Assembly (NCBI RefSeq): GCF_003130705.1
Contig: NZ_CP021355.1
Location: 744,001-808,000 of the forward strand
Direction of reading: 5' to 3'
Source of the DNA: Rhodococcus oxybenzonivorans
Lineage (GTDB): Bacteria > Actinomycetota > Actinomycetes > Mycobacteriales > Mycobacteriaceae
DNA length: 64,000 nucleotides
Shown: positions 34,092-42,409 of the stretch, in pieces
How the letters are laid out: the number at the start of each line of letters is the position of its first letter
Position numbering within the stretch: the stretch's first letter is position 1
Translations under genes and position numbers: made by a program
The notes under the pieces: model-generated
Seen by the model: only the letters and a program-made list of their open reading frames with translations
Told to the model about the DNA's origin: nothing
Database searches by the model: none

Positions 34092-35341
34092 ACGACCAGC
34101 AGATTGACAAGATGAGCGGTGGTTGCAGCGCGCTCCAGGCACTGGGGCACGACTATGATCACTACGACCCCGAGTTCGCGTTGGATCCCCATGCGGAGTT
34201 CGCGGCCCTACGAGCGAAGTGCCCTGTGGCGCACACGGACAACTACGGCGGCTTCTATGTGGTGTCGAAGTTCGACGACGTCGCCGAGGTCCTTCATGAT
34301 GCGACGACCTTTTCGTCGTGGCCGGCGGACACTCCAGCGACGCCGGGGCACACCAGGCCGTTGATTCCGCTTGAGGTGGATCCGCCCGACCATCGACGTT
34401 ACCGGATGATCGTCGATCCGCTGTTCCGACCCAAGGCGATCGAGCACATCGCGGAATCGGTTCGTCAGTACGCCATCGAGTTGGTCGACGGAATGCTGGA
34501 GTCGAAGGAATTCGACTTCATGGCCGAGTTCGCCCAGCCGTACCCCAGTGCTGTGTTCCTCCGCCTGGTTGGACTCGACTTCAGCGTGGAGCAGCGAGAC
34601 CAACTGTGCGAGTGGGCAGGGACTATTCTGCATACCACTACACAGGGCGCTGAGCACGGCGATGTCGAAGCTCAGACCGCAGCCAGGCTCGACGCAGGGA
34701 AGGCGCTACACAACTTTCTACGCGGACTCGTGGATGACCGACTCGAGACGCCGGGCGACGACATCATCTCAGTGCTGATCAAAGCTGAGATGCCGGGGCA
34801 GCGGAAGCTCGACTACCGAGAAATCCTCAACTTCGCCTACGTCTTGGTGTTGGCCGGGCTCGACACTGTCACGACGGCAATTGGCTTCAGCTTCATGCAT
34901 CTAGCACGCCGACCTGATCTACAGGATCAGCTCGCCGCCGATCCGTCACTGATTCCCGGGACCATCGAGGAATTGCTTCGGTTCGAACCCATCGTCCATG
35001 CCAGCCGCACGGTCACCGAGAGGAAGGTCATCAGTGGCGTCGAGTTGCAGCCAGGCGACCGGGTTGTGTTGCCACTGGCATCCGCGCACCGAGACGAAGA
35101 CGTCTTCCCCGATGCAGACCAGATCCTTATCGATCGCACGTCGGACAAGTCGATGGTCTTCGGAGCGGGTAGCCATCGTTGTCTCGGTTCGCATCTCGCG
35201 CGTCTGGAGCTGACCATCGCCTTCGAGGAGATCTTCCGCCGTATTCCGCGGTTCTCCCTTCCTGAGGATGCGAAGCTCACCGCACACGGTGGCCAGACGC
35301 GAAGCCTCGCCGTTCTGCCTTTCCGCACGTGGCGTGACTGA
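34088..35341 (+). CDS. Cytochrome P450
   Basis: A 417-residue soluble bacterial P450. It has I-helix LAGLDTVT (Asp259-Thr260 for proton delivery), K-helix EELLRFEP, and heme loop FGAGSHRCLGSHLARLE with Cys365 as ligand. It would hydroxylate a hydrophobic substrate using electrons from a ferredoxin; ferredoxin genes occur at 46068 and 51061 and a reductase at 49826. The start is GTG 34088 overlapping the SnoaL stop; an open frame further upstream lies in the SnoaL gene and is not coding. The CYP family cannot be assigned safely by eye. Confidence 0.93.
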   Translation: MNDQQIDKMSGGCSALQALGHDYDHYDPEFALDPHAEFAALRAKCPVAHTDNYGGFYVVSKFDDVAEVLHDATTFSSWPADTPATPGHTRPLIPLEVDPPDHRRYRMIVDPLFRPKAIEHIAESVRQYAIELVDGMLESKEFDFMAEFAQPYPSAVFLRLVGLDFSVEQRDQLCEWAGTILHTTTQGAEHGDVEAQTAARLDAGKALHNFLRGLVDDRLETPGDDIISVLIKAEMPGQRKLDYREILNFAYVLVLAGLDTVTTAIGFSFMHLARRPDLQDQLAADPSLIPGTIEELLRFEPIVHASRTVTERKVISGVELQPGDRVVLPLASAHRDEDVFPDADQILIDRTSDKSMVFGAGSHRCLGSHLARLELTIAFEEIFRRIPRFSLPEDAKLTAHGGQTRSLAVLPFRTWRD

Positions 35342-35425
35342 TCGACTGCGTCCCCACGCAGAAAAATCTTCGTCAACACATTTCGCATTCGTCGAGTACT
35401 ACAAAGCACAGGAAGGCACACAGAC

Positions 35426-37567
35426 ATGGCGGTTGAGCAGATGACGCCCCCGGCGGAGGTCGGGGAGGGTTCCTCGCAGTTACGAGGAGATGTCGTCAAG
35501 TATTTCCTCGAGCCATCCTCTGTTGCCGTCGTGGGTGTTTCGACCAGTACGGGACAGGCATACAAGGCCGGGGGTCGAGCCGTCCTGGATCATCTCGGAG
35601 TGTACGGCTACGAAGGTGAGGTCACGGTCATCCATCCGACGGCTACCACCGTCGAGGGTCACCCGGCTCTACCATCGCTGCGGGACATGAGGTCGGCGCC
35701 AGACGTCGTGGTCATCGCTGTACCGTCGGGAGCAGTTCGAGGTGTTCTGGAGGACTGTGCCGCCATCGGGGCACGTCAGGCTTTGATTCTGACGGCAGGA
35801 TTCGCTGACATGGGCGAGGCCGGCCATGAGTTGGAGCGATCGCTACTGAGCTATGCCGAGGCGCAGGGCATCAATGTTGTCGGCCCCAACAGCACAGGGC
35901 TGGTGAATGTGCGCACTGGTTTGGCGATGAGTATGACATCGGTCCTCACCGAAGGTGAGCCCATTCCGGCAGGGCGGATTGCAGTGATCGCGCAGAGCGG
36001 CGCAATCGGTAGCACGATCGTTGAACGTGCGCGCAATGCAGGTGTCGGCATCTCCCATATCGTGAGCACCGGCAATCAGCGCGACATGGACATCCCCGAC
36101 TTCATCTCCTACTTCGCCGGTCTGCCGGAGGTAGACACGGTTGCGCTGTATATGGAGTCGATTCGGGACGGGCAACTGTTTGCCGCTGCGGTACGCGAAC
36201 TCGACGAGGCCGGCAAGAGACTAATCACCTACCTTGGCGGACGCACCGCGGCCGGTGAGCGGGCGGCCGCGAGCCATACCGGCAAAATCGTTGGCCGCGG
36301 CGCACTGGAGTTGGGCTTGTTGCGGGCGCTCGGCGTCACCGTGGTGGACGACCCCGACGATTTGTGGGTCCTGGGAGCGATGAGCGCTCACGGCCGGGAA
36401 TTTCCCCGACAGTGGGGAATGGTCGCCTACTCGGGAGGTATGGCGGTGCTCGCGACCGAGCAGCTCTCCACCGCAGGGGTAGTCTTCCCCCCACTTGCTC
36501 CGGGCACCGTCGACACGTTGAAGTCCCAGCTACCGAACTTCGCGAGTATCCCGAACCCATTGGATGTGGGGCCGGGTTCGATGCCCGTCCACTTCGGAGG
36601 GTACTTGGCGGCAGTCGCTGAGGATCCTTCAGTCGAGGCCGTGTGCGTACCACTACCCATGGGTGCGAGAGGCTGGAACGCCCAGAGCGTCAAAGACATC
36701 TTGGACGTGCGACGCAACACCGGAAAACCCGTCGTAGTGCTCTGGTACGGAGGTGACGCGGTGCAGGCCCACATCAAGGAGCTCCGCGAAGGCGGAGTTC
36801 TGGTTGCGGAGAGCCCCTCGGATCTCGGCCGGGTCGTTCGAGCGTTGATAGGTCCTGAGCGAGTAATCGCATCAGGGAGCGCGGCACCGACCGAGGGCGC
36901 AGGGCCTGCGTCCGCTCCGGCGACCATCGGAGGCGCTACCGCTCTGCAACTTCTGGTGGACCACGGACTGAGTGTCGCGCCGATGGCTGTCGGTGACCAC
37001 GCGACGTCGGTGGCAGCTGCCGCGGATAGTCTCGGGTATCCCGTGGTGGTCAAATCTGCCGATGACGACATCGCGCATCGGACCGAACTCGGACTCGTCG
37101 CGGTCAATCTGACGAACCCCGCTGATGTAACGGAGGCCGTCACCCGAATGGATGGGGTCGTGTCTCGTCCGGAAGGCGCACCCGCACCGACCTGGTTGGT
37201 GCAGAAGATGATCAAGGGCGGGGTCGAACTCGTGCTCACCGTCCGCGATGCAGACGATCTGGGAATCTTCGGCAGCGTCGGCGTCGGAGGTGCCGCGGTG
37301 GAGGTGCTCCGTGACGTCGAGCAGGTGCCGATTCCCTGTGATCTGGACACCCTCCGGAAGGCGCTGTCGCGACTGCGGATGGCGGAATTGATATTCGGAT
37401 TCCGTGGCAGCAAGCCGCTCGACGACCGCTGGATCCTCGAGACGCTGAACCGAATGGGTGATGTGGTCCGCGAACACGGGCTGGCCGAAATTGAGATCAA
37501 CCCGGCAATTGTCGACGAAAACGGAGGGACGATCATCGACGCCCTCTGTGTCCGCGCAGTTCGATAA
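35426..37567 (+). CDS. Acyl-CoA synthetase, NDP-forming (acetate-CoA ligase superfamily)
   Basis: A 713-residue protein with all parts of ADP-forming acyl-CoA synthetases: CoA-binding domain (VAVVGVSTSTGQAY to AVPSGAVRGVLED), succinyl-CoA-ligase-like domain (AQSGAIGSTIVERARN, STGNQRDMDIPDF), His284 in AASHTGKIVGRG as likely phospho-His, and a C-terminal ATP-grasp domain (GYPVVVKSADDDIAHRTELG). It would join CoA to an acid while making ADP rather than AMP. It follows the P450 gene by 85 bases with its own AGGAAGG site. It may activate the P450-derived acid. Confidence 0.9.
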   Translation: MAVEQMTPPAEVGEGSSQLRGDVVKYFLEPSSVAVVGVSTSTGQAYKAGGRAVLDHLGVYGYEGEVTVIHPTATTVEGHPALPSLRDMRSAPDVVVIAVPSGAVRGVLEDCAAIGARQALILTAGFADMGEAGHELERSLLSYAEAQGINVVGPNSTGLVNVRTGLAMSMTSVLTEGEPIPAGRIAVIAQSGAIGSTIVERARNAGVGISHIVSTGNQRDMDIPDFISYFAGLPEVDTVALYMESIRDGQLFAAAVRELDEAGKRLITYLGGRTAAGERAAASHTGKIVGRGALELGLLRALGVTVVDDPDDLWVLGAMSAHGREFPRQWGMVAYSGGMAVLATEQLSTAGVVFPPLAPGTVDTLKSQLPNFASIPNPLDVGPGSMPVHFGGYLAAVAEDPSVEAVCVPLPMGARGWNAQSVKDILDVRRNTGKPVVVLWYGGDAVQAHIKELREGGVLVAESPSDLGRVVRALIGPERVIASGSAAPTEGAGPASAPATIGGATALQLLVDHGLSVAPMAVGDHATSVAAAADSLGYPVVVKSADDDIAHRTELGLVAVNLTNPADVTEAVTRMDGVVSRPEGAPAPTWLVQKMIKGGVELVLTVRDADDLGIFGSVGVGGAAVEVLRDVEQVPIPCDLDTLRKALSRLRMAELIFGFRGSKPLDDRWILETLNRMGDVVREHGLAEIEINPAIVDENGGTIIDALCVRAVR

Positions 37568-37596
37568 ACATCTTGTAAACCCACCAAATTCTGAGT

Positions 37597-37608
37597 AGAT
37601 TTAGATTA
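37597..37608 (-). promoter_or_regulatory. Copy of CTAATCTAAATC motif
   Basis: The plus strand reads GATTTAGATTAG, which on the minus strand is CTAATCTAAATC, identical over 12 bases to 15394-15405 at the other catabolic operon. It lies in the 116-base gap before the amidohydrolase operon, 76 bases upstream of the start. It may be a half-operator of the same regulator. Confidence 0.42.
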
Positions 37609-37683
37609 GTCCGATCACGCGGATGTGGCTCCTCATTCCGACAGAGGAGGTATCACTCTGCCAACGCGATGTCTGGAGAACCC

Positions 37684-38865
37684 ATGAGTGAGACCGAACT
37701 TCCCCCCGTACTCGATACCGACCAGCACTACTACGAGCCGCTCGACGCTTTCACTCGGCACATTCCGAAGGAGTGGAAGGAGCGCACCGTCCAGACAGCG
37801 AATATCGACGGTAGAACCCGGCAGATCGTCGGTGGCAAGATCGACCACACCGTTACCAACCCGACCTTCGATCCCATCGTGAAGCCGGGAGCGATGGCTG
37901 ATTACTTCCGGGGAAACCCCGAGAAGCGGTCGCTGGTGGAGATCCTCTCGGATCGTGAGCCGATTCCGTCCCACTACCGCAACAGGGACGACCGAATCCT
38001 CAAGATGGATGAGCAGAACCTGCAGGCCGTCTGGATGTTGCCCTCGTTGGGAATGGGCTACGAGGAGGCGCTGCAGCTCGATCCAGAAGCCGCCGGCCAA
38101 GCATTCAAGGCGTTCAACCGGTGGTTGCTCGACGACTGGGGATACAACTACAAGGACCGCATCTTCGCTTCGCCCTACCTTGCGTTCGGGGACGTGGACA
38201 CCGCCGTAGGTGAGGTCGAGCACGGTCTCGCGAACGGGGCACGCATCTTCGTGGTCCGCGCGCAGGCCGTGTACACCGACGGTGGATGGCGTTCCCCCGG
38301 ATCGGAAGTATTCGATCCGATCTGGGCACGTATTCAGGAGGCAGGCGCGACGGTCGTCGTCCACGTGGGCGAGGTTGGCGGCTCGGGTCTGGACAAATAC
38401 ACGAGCTACACCGGAAACATCATCGGCGGCATTGCATCGCCACTGCAGATCGCCGTCGGTCACGAGCGGGCCATCGCCAACTACTTGGCAGCGGTAACCT
38501 GCGACAAACTCTTCGAACGGTTCCCAGACCTGCACATCGCCTCCGTCGAGAACGGTGCGGAGTTCCTTCCACTGCTGGTGTCGGGCCTCAACCGTGCAGG
38601 ATTCCAGCGACCGGGCTACTTCGCATCGGACCCGGTGGAACAGTTCAGGCAGCACGTGTGGGTGGCACCGTTCTGGGAGGACAACCTCACGGAGGTCGTG
38701 CACCACCTCGGTGCGGAACAGGTGCTGTTCGGCTCGGATTACCCGCACCCGGAAGGGCTCGCCGAACCGCGCCAGTACGAGAAGGTCGCCACGGAACTGA
38801 AGGACCCTGTCTCTGAGCGCAAGGTCATGTGGGACAACGCGGCGAAGCTCACGAAGCTCATCTGA
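37684..38865 (+). CDS. Amidohydrolase 2-family protein (metal-dependent hydrolase/decarboxylase)
   Basis: A 393-residue TIM-barrel protein of the amidohydrolase-2 group. VLDTDQHYYEP replaces the HxH metal motif with DxDxH, VVVHVGEVGGSG gives a barrel His, and LFGSDYPHPEG holds the conserved metal Asp. Relatives act as hydrolases or non-oxidative decarboxylases on ring or CoA-bound substrates in actinobacterial catabolism. The start ATG 37684 has GGAGA before it; ATG 37669 in frame does not. It begins a four-gene run with SDR, aldehyde dehydrogenase and acyl-CoA dehydrogenase. Confidence 0.85.
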   Translation: MSETELPPVLDTDQHYYEPLDAFTRHIPKEWKERTVQTANIDGRTRQIVGGKIDHTVTNPTFDPIVKPGAMADYFRGNPEKRSLVEILSDREPIPSHYRNRDDRILKMDEQNLQAVWMLPSLGMGYEEALQLDPEAAGQAFKAFNRWLLDDWGYNYKDRIFASPYLAFGDVDTAVGEVEHGLANGARIFVVRAQAVYTDGGWRSPGSEVFDPIWARIQEAGATVVVHVGEVGGSGLDKYTSYTGNIIGGIASPLQIAVGHERAIANYLAAVTCDKLFERFPDLHIASVENGAEFLPLLVSGLNRAGFQRPGYFASDPVEQFRQHVWVAPFWEDNLTEVVHHLGAEQVLFGSDYPHPEGLAEPRQYEKVATELKDPVSERKVMWDNAAKLTKLI

Positions 38866-38869
38866 GCTG

Positions 38870-39676
38870 ATGGATCCCGCAGGTAAGGTCGTCGTTGTCA
38901 CCGGGGGAGCCGCCGGCATGGGTGAAGCCATGTGTCGGCGGTTCGCCGCCGCGGGCGCTTCGGTGGTTGTCTCGGATATCGACGCCGAGGGCACATCCAG
39001 AGTCGCCGAGGACATCGGAGCTCTCGGAGTCGTGGCGGATGTGTCCGATGAGTCCCAGGTGATTCGGCTGGCCGAAGAGACCATTCGTGAACTTGGCCGT
39101 ATCGACGTCTTCGTGTCTAACGCCGGTGTTCTGTGGGGGGAACCACACGACGGTGTGACTCCGCTTCACGAGCGAGGGAATCCGTGGGCCTCGAATGAGG
39201 CATGGCAGCGAGTCTGGGACGTCAACGTCATGCCCCAGGTCTACGCGACGCGAGCGGTTCTGCCGCACATGGTGGAGCGCGGATCGGGATATCTGATCCA
39301 GAACGCATCGGCCGCTGGATTGCTGACCGCGCTCGGGAACGCGCCATACGCCACCAGTAAACATGCAGTCCTCGGTCTTACCGAGTGGCTGTCGATTCAC
39401 TATGGCAGCAAGGGGATTCGTGTCTCCTGCATCGTCGCAGAAGGAGTCCGTACATCAATGCTGCGCGGAGCGCAGGGGGAGTGGTTTGCAGTGGCCGGTG
39501 CAATCGAACCGGACGTGGCTGCGGACTGCGTTATCGACGGGATGAGCAAGGAACAATTCCTGATATTGACCCACCCCTCCGTTGAGAAGTACTTCCGCGG
39601 GAAGGCCGCCGATTACGACGATTGGATCTCGAAGATGCGCCGGTTACACGCCAAGACACCTGGACTGACATCATGA
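38870..39676 (+). CDS. Short-chain dehydrogenase/reductase
   Basis: A 268-residue classical SDR: VTGGAAGMGEAMCRRFA cofactor loop, SDIDAEGTS with Asp suggesting NAD, VSNAGVLWGE, and Ser/Tyr/Lys in NASAAGLLTALGNAPYATSK. It would oxidise an alcohol to ketone or aldehyde. It starts 4 bases after the amidohydrolase stop and its own stop overlaps the aldehyde dehydrogenase start (ATGA). Alcohol-to-aldehyde-to-acid flow with the next gene is plausible. Confidence 0.88.
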   Translation: MDPAGKVVVVTGGAAGMGEAMCRRFAAAGASVVVSDIDAEGTSRVAEDIGALGVVADVSDESQVIRLAEETIRELGRIDVFVSNAGVLWGEPHDGVTPLHERGNPWASNEAWQRVWDVNVMPQVYATRAVLPHMVERGSGYLIQNASAAGLLTALGNAPYATSKHAVLGLTEWLSIHYGSKGIRVSCIVAEGVRTSMLRGAQGEWFAVAGAIEPDVAADCVIDGMSKEQFLILTHPSVEKYFRGKAADYDDWISKMRRLHAKTPGLTS

Positions 39677-41109
39677 ACGCCCTCGATCGTGAGCACGTCT
39701 TCATCGACGGAACCTGGCAACGTTCGGCAGGTGGCGACATCGAGGTCCATTCCGCGATAACAGGGTTGGTGATCGGTCGAGTCCCTGACGGTGCCGCCGA
39801 GGACGTCCAAAAGGCCGTCGCCGCCGCCCGCGCCGCGTTCCCCGCCTGGTCGCGAACCGCACTGGCTGATCGGCTGGACCTCCTGGCGAAGTTGGCGACC
39901 AAGGTGGACGAACGCGCAGACGAGCTCGCCCGGCTGATTTCGGCCGAGGTGGGGACACCGTTGCGGGTCTCGACTGCAGTCCAGGTCGGACTCCCTCGGA
40001 GGGTTCTGCAGAGCTATGGCGAGCTGATGGAGGACTTCCAGGTCGAGGAACAGGTCGGCGACTCTCTGGTGTTCCGCGAGCCGATCGGAGTCGTCGCCGC
40101 GGTCACCGCGTGGAACTACCCATTGCAGCAGGTGCTGGGGAAGATCGGTGCCGCCCTCGTCGCAGGGTGCACCGTGGTTCTCAAGCCCTCCCAAGTGGCA
40201 CCCCTGAGCGCGTTCATTGTCGCCGACTTGATCGAAGAGATCGGGTTTCCGCCCGGGGTCTTCAACCTTGTGTCCGGCCGGGGACGTGTCGTAGGCGAAG
40301 AATTGGTCGGTCACCCGGACGTGGACATGGTGACATTCACGGGGTCGACAGGTGCCGGCCGCCGGATTGGTGAAGTTGCGTCCCGGACAGTGAAGCGGGT
40401 CGCGCTTGAGCTGGGCGGGAAATCACCCAACGTCATCCTCGACGACGCCGATTTCGCGCAAGCCGTGAAAGTGGGTGTCGCGAACTGTTTCACGAACACC
40501 GGGCAGACCTGCACGGCACTCACCAGAATGCTTGTGCCCCAGTCGCGAATCAGCGAGGTGGAAGAACTGGTCCGGGCGCGCCTGCGCAAGTATGTTCTCG
40601 GCGACCCTTTGGACCAGGCCACGACGATGGGACCGCTGGCATCGGCCGCGCAACGCGACAGCGTGCGTGAGTACGTCCAGGTCGGTATCGACGAAGGCGC
40701 CACCCTCATCCATGGTGGGCTCGAGGTCCCGATAGGCGTACCGTCGGGATACTTTGTGACGCCGACCGCTTTCTCAATGGTCACCCCGGACATGCGGATT
40801 GCCCGTGAGGAAATCTTCGGACCTGTGCTCTCGATTCTGCCGTACGGCAGTGAGGAAGAGGCGATCGAGATCGCCAACGACAGCGAGTACGGGTTGTCCG
40901 GAGCCGTCTGGTCCGGGGATCGTGAACGCGCGCTCGGGGTCGCCCGGCAGTTACGTACCGGTGCGGTCGACATCAATGGCTCGTTTTTCAACATGCTCGC
41001 TCCTTTCGGGGGTTACAAGCAGTCGGGTAACGGTCGCGAACTGGGCCATCACGGATTGGCTGAGTTCTTCGAGTTGAAATCCGTGCAACAGGCGCCACAA
41101 AATTCATGA
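39673..41109 (+). CDS. Aldehyde dehydrogenase
   Basis: A 478-residue NAD(P)-dependent aldehyde dehydrogenase. Signature residues are present: AVTAWNYPLQQVLGKIGAAL, FTGSTGAGRRIGEVA, Glu246 in ALELGGKSPNVIL, nucleophile Cys280 in TGQTCTALTRML, and EEIFGPVLSILPY. It oxidises an aldehyde to the acid in the cytoplasm. The start ATG 39673 overlaps the SDR stop; an upstream extension lies inside the SDR gene. The acid made could be a substrate of the CoA ligases at 35426, 44150 or 47273. Confidence 0.93.
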   Translation: MNALDREHVFIDGTWQRSAGGDIEVHSAITGLVIGRVPDGAAEDVQKAVAAARAAFPAWSRTALADRLDLLAKLATKVDERADELARLISAEVGTPLRVSTAVQVGLPRRVLQSYGELMEDFQVEEQVGDSLVFREPIGVVAAVTAWNYPLQQVLGKIGAALVAGCTVVLKPSQVAPLSAFIVADLIEEIGFPPGVFNLVSGRGRVVGEELVGHPDVDMVTFTGSTGAGRRIGEVASRTVKRVALELGGKSPNVILDDADFAQAVKVGVANCFTNTGQTCTALTRMLVPQSRISEVEELVRARLRKYVLGDPLDQATTMGPLASAAQRDSVREYVQVGIDEGATLIHGGLEVPIGVPSGYFVTPTAFSMVTPDMRIAREEIFGPVLSILPYGSEEEAIEIANDSEYGLSGAVWSGDRERALGVARQLRTGAVDINGSFFNMLAPFGGYKQSGNGRELGHHGLAEFFELKSVQQAPQNS

Positions 41110-41127
41110 TCAGGAAGGTGTGTACCG

Positions 41128-42294
41128 GTGGACTTCTCGAATGATTCGGACCTCGACCTAATTCGGGAGGGTGTGCGTTCCGTCTGTAAGAAGTTCGACG
41201 ACGAATACTGGGCTGAACGAGATGCACGTCACGAGTTTCCCTGGGACTTCTACAAGGCACTTGCTGACGGTGGCTGGATCGGTATCGCGATTCCCGAAGA
41301 GTACGGCGGCAGTGGCCGTGGGTTGCTCGAGGCGTCAGTGATCTTGCAAGAGGTGGCGGCATCCGGTGCGGCCATGAACGGATGCAGCGCGATCCATCTG
41401 TCGATCTTCGGTATGCATCCGATCGCTCTGCATGGATCGGAGGAGCTCAAGCAGCGCTATCTACCGCGAGTGGCCTCAGGTGACCTCCACGTCGCGTTCG
41501 GGGTGACCGAGCCTGACGCAGGCACCGAGACTCTCGCAATCAAGACTCGCGCCGTTCGCGATGGTGATTCATACATTGTGCGTGGGCAGAAGGTTTGGAC
41601 ATCGAAGGCTCAGGACGCCGATCGCGTTCTGCTCCTCGTTCGTACCACCCCGGTCGAGGAATGCGAGCGTCGAACCGACGGTCTGACGTTGTTGATGGCC
41701 GACCTGCGAGACCCGGCGGTGACCATCACCCCGATCTCGAAGGCGGGACGAAATGCGGTCGCCTCGTGCGAAACCGTCTACGACAATTTGGTCGTCCCGG
41801 TGAGCGATCGAGTGGGGGAGGAGGGGAAGGGTTTCAAGTATCTGCTCGACGGACTCAACGCTGAGCGGATCCTGATCGCATCCGAAGCGGTCGGAACAGG
41901 AAAGGCTGCCCTGCGCCGCGCAGTCGCCTACGCGAACGAGCGTGTCGTCTACGGCCGCCCCATCGGGAAGAATCAGGGCATTGCATTCCCGCTTGCCGAC
42001 GCGCACGCGCGACTCGAAGCAGCCGAGCTCATCACGCGCCGCGCCGGATGGATGCTGGACCGCAAGATTCCGTGCGGACCCGAGGCGAATATGGCGAAGT
42101 ACCTCGCCGCCGAAGCGGGGTTCCAGGCCGCCGACGTGGCAATGCAGACACATGGTGGCTTCGGCTATGCCGAGGAATACCACGTCGCACGTTACTGGCG
42201 CGAGGCTCGCCTCATGAAAATCGCCCCGCTTCCTCAGGAACTCGTGCTCGCCTACATCGGTCAGCATGTTCTCGGCCTTCCCAAGAGCTACTGA
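41128..42294 (+). CDS. Acyl-CoA dehydrogenase
   Basis: A 388-residue acyl-CoA dehydrogenase: GVTEPDAGTETLAIKT, YIVRGQKVWTSKAQDADR, NERVVYGRPIGKNQGIAFPL, MQTHGGFGYAEEYHVARYWR and KIAPLPQELVLAYIGQHVLG. A Glu in LNAERILIASEAVG is placed like the base of long-chain/isovaleryl enzymes. It begins at GTG 41128 with AGGAAGG upstream, 18 bases after aldehyde dehydrogenase. It is the last gene of the amidohydrolase operon. The C-terminal form is common in terpenoid- and citronellyl-type pathways, but the substrate is not provable. Confidence 0.9.
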   Translation: MDFSNDSDLDLIREGVRSVCKKFDDEYWAERDARHEFPWDFYKALADGGWIGIAIPEEYGGSGRGLLEASVILQEVAASGAAMNGCSAIHLSIFGMHPIALHGSEELKQRYLPRVASGDLHVAFGVTEPDAGTETLAIKTRAVRDGDSYIVRGQKVWTSKAQDADRVLLLVRTTPVEECERRTDGLTLLMADLRDPAVTITPISKAGRNAVASCETVYDNLVVPVSDRVGEEGKGFKYLLDGLNAERILIASEAVGTGKAALRRAVAYANERVVYGRPIGKNQGIAFPLADAHARLEAAELITRRAGWMLDRKIPCGPEANMAKYLAAEAGFQAADVAMQTHGGFGYAEEYHVARYWREARLMKIAPLPQELVLAYIGQHVLGLPKSY

Positions 42295-42409
42295 AAGTCG
42301 AAGGTCTCTTTACGAGCCCTTGAATCATTTTCAAAATCTGTTCAGAATCTGTGTCAAATTTGGTAATGTGCGGTGAGTCACATCGCTACGAGTCCTGGAG
42401 GAACCGCCG
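42295..42409 (+). promoter_or_regulatory. AT-rich promoter region of GMC oxidoreductase operon
   Basis: A 115-base AT-rich gap in an otherwise GC-rich region. AATCTGT occurs twice in tandem (near 42338 and 42348), followed by CAAATTTG, a palindrome. The AATCTGTG word also occurs near 6028 and 33545, upstream of other genes here. It is a likely promoter region with possible regulator contacts. Confidence 0.35.

Noticed and set aside
36427..37587. 386-codon open frame on the minus strand
   Set aside because: Antisense shadow of the NDP-forming acyl-CoA synthetase, Ser/Thr/Arg-rich and without motifs.
37633..39084. 483-codon open frame on the minus strand
   Set aside because: It covers the amidohydrolase gene in antisense; the plus-strand protein has family motifs and a ribosome site.
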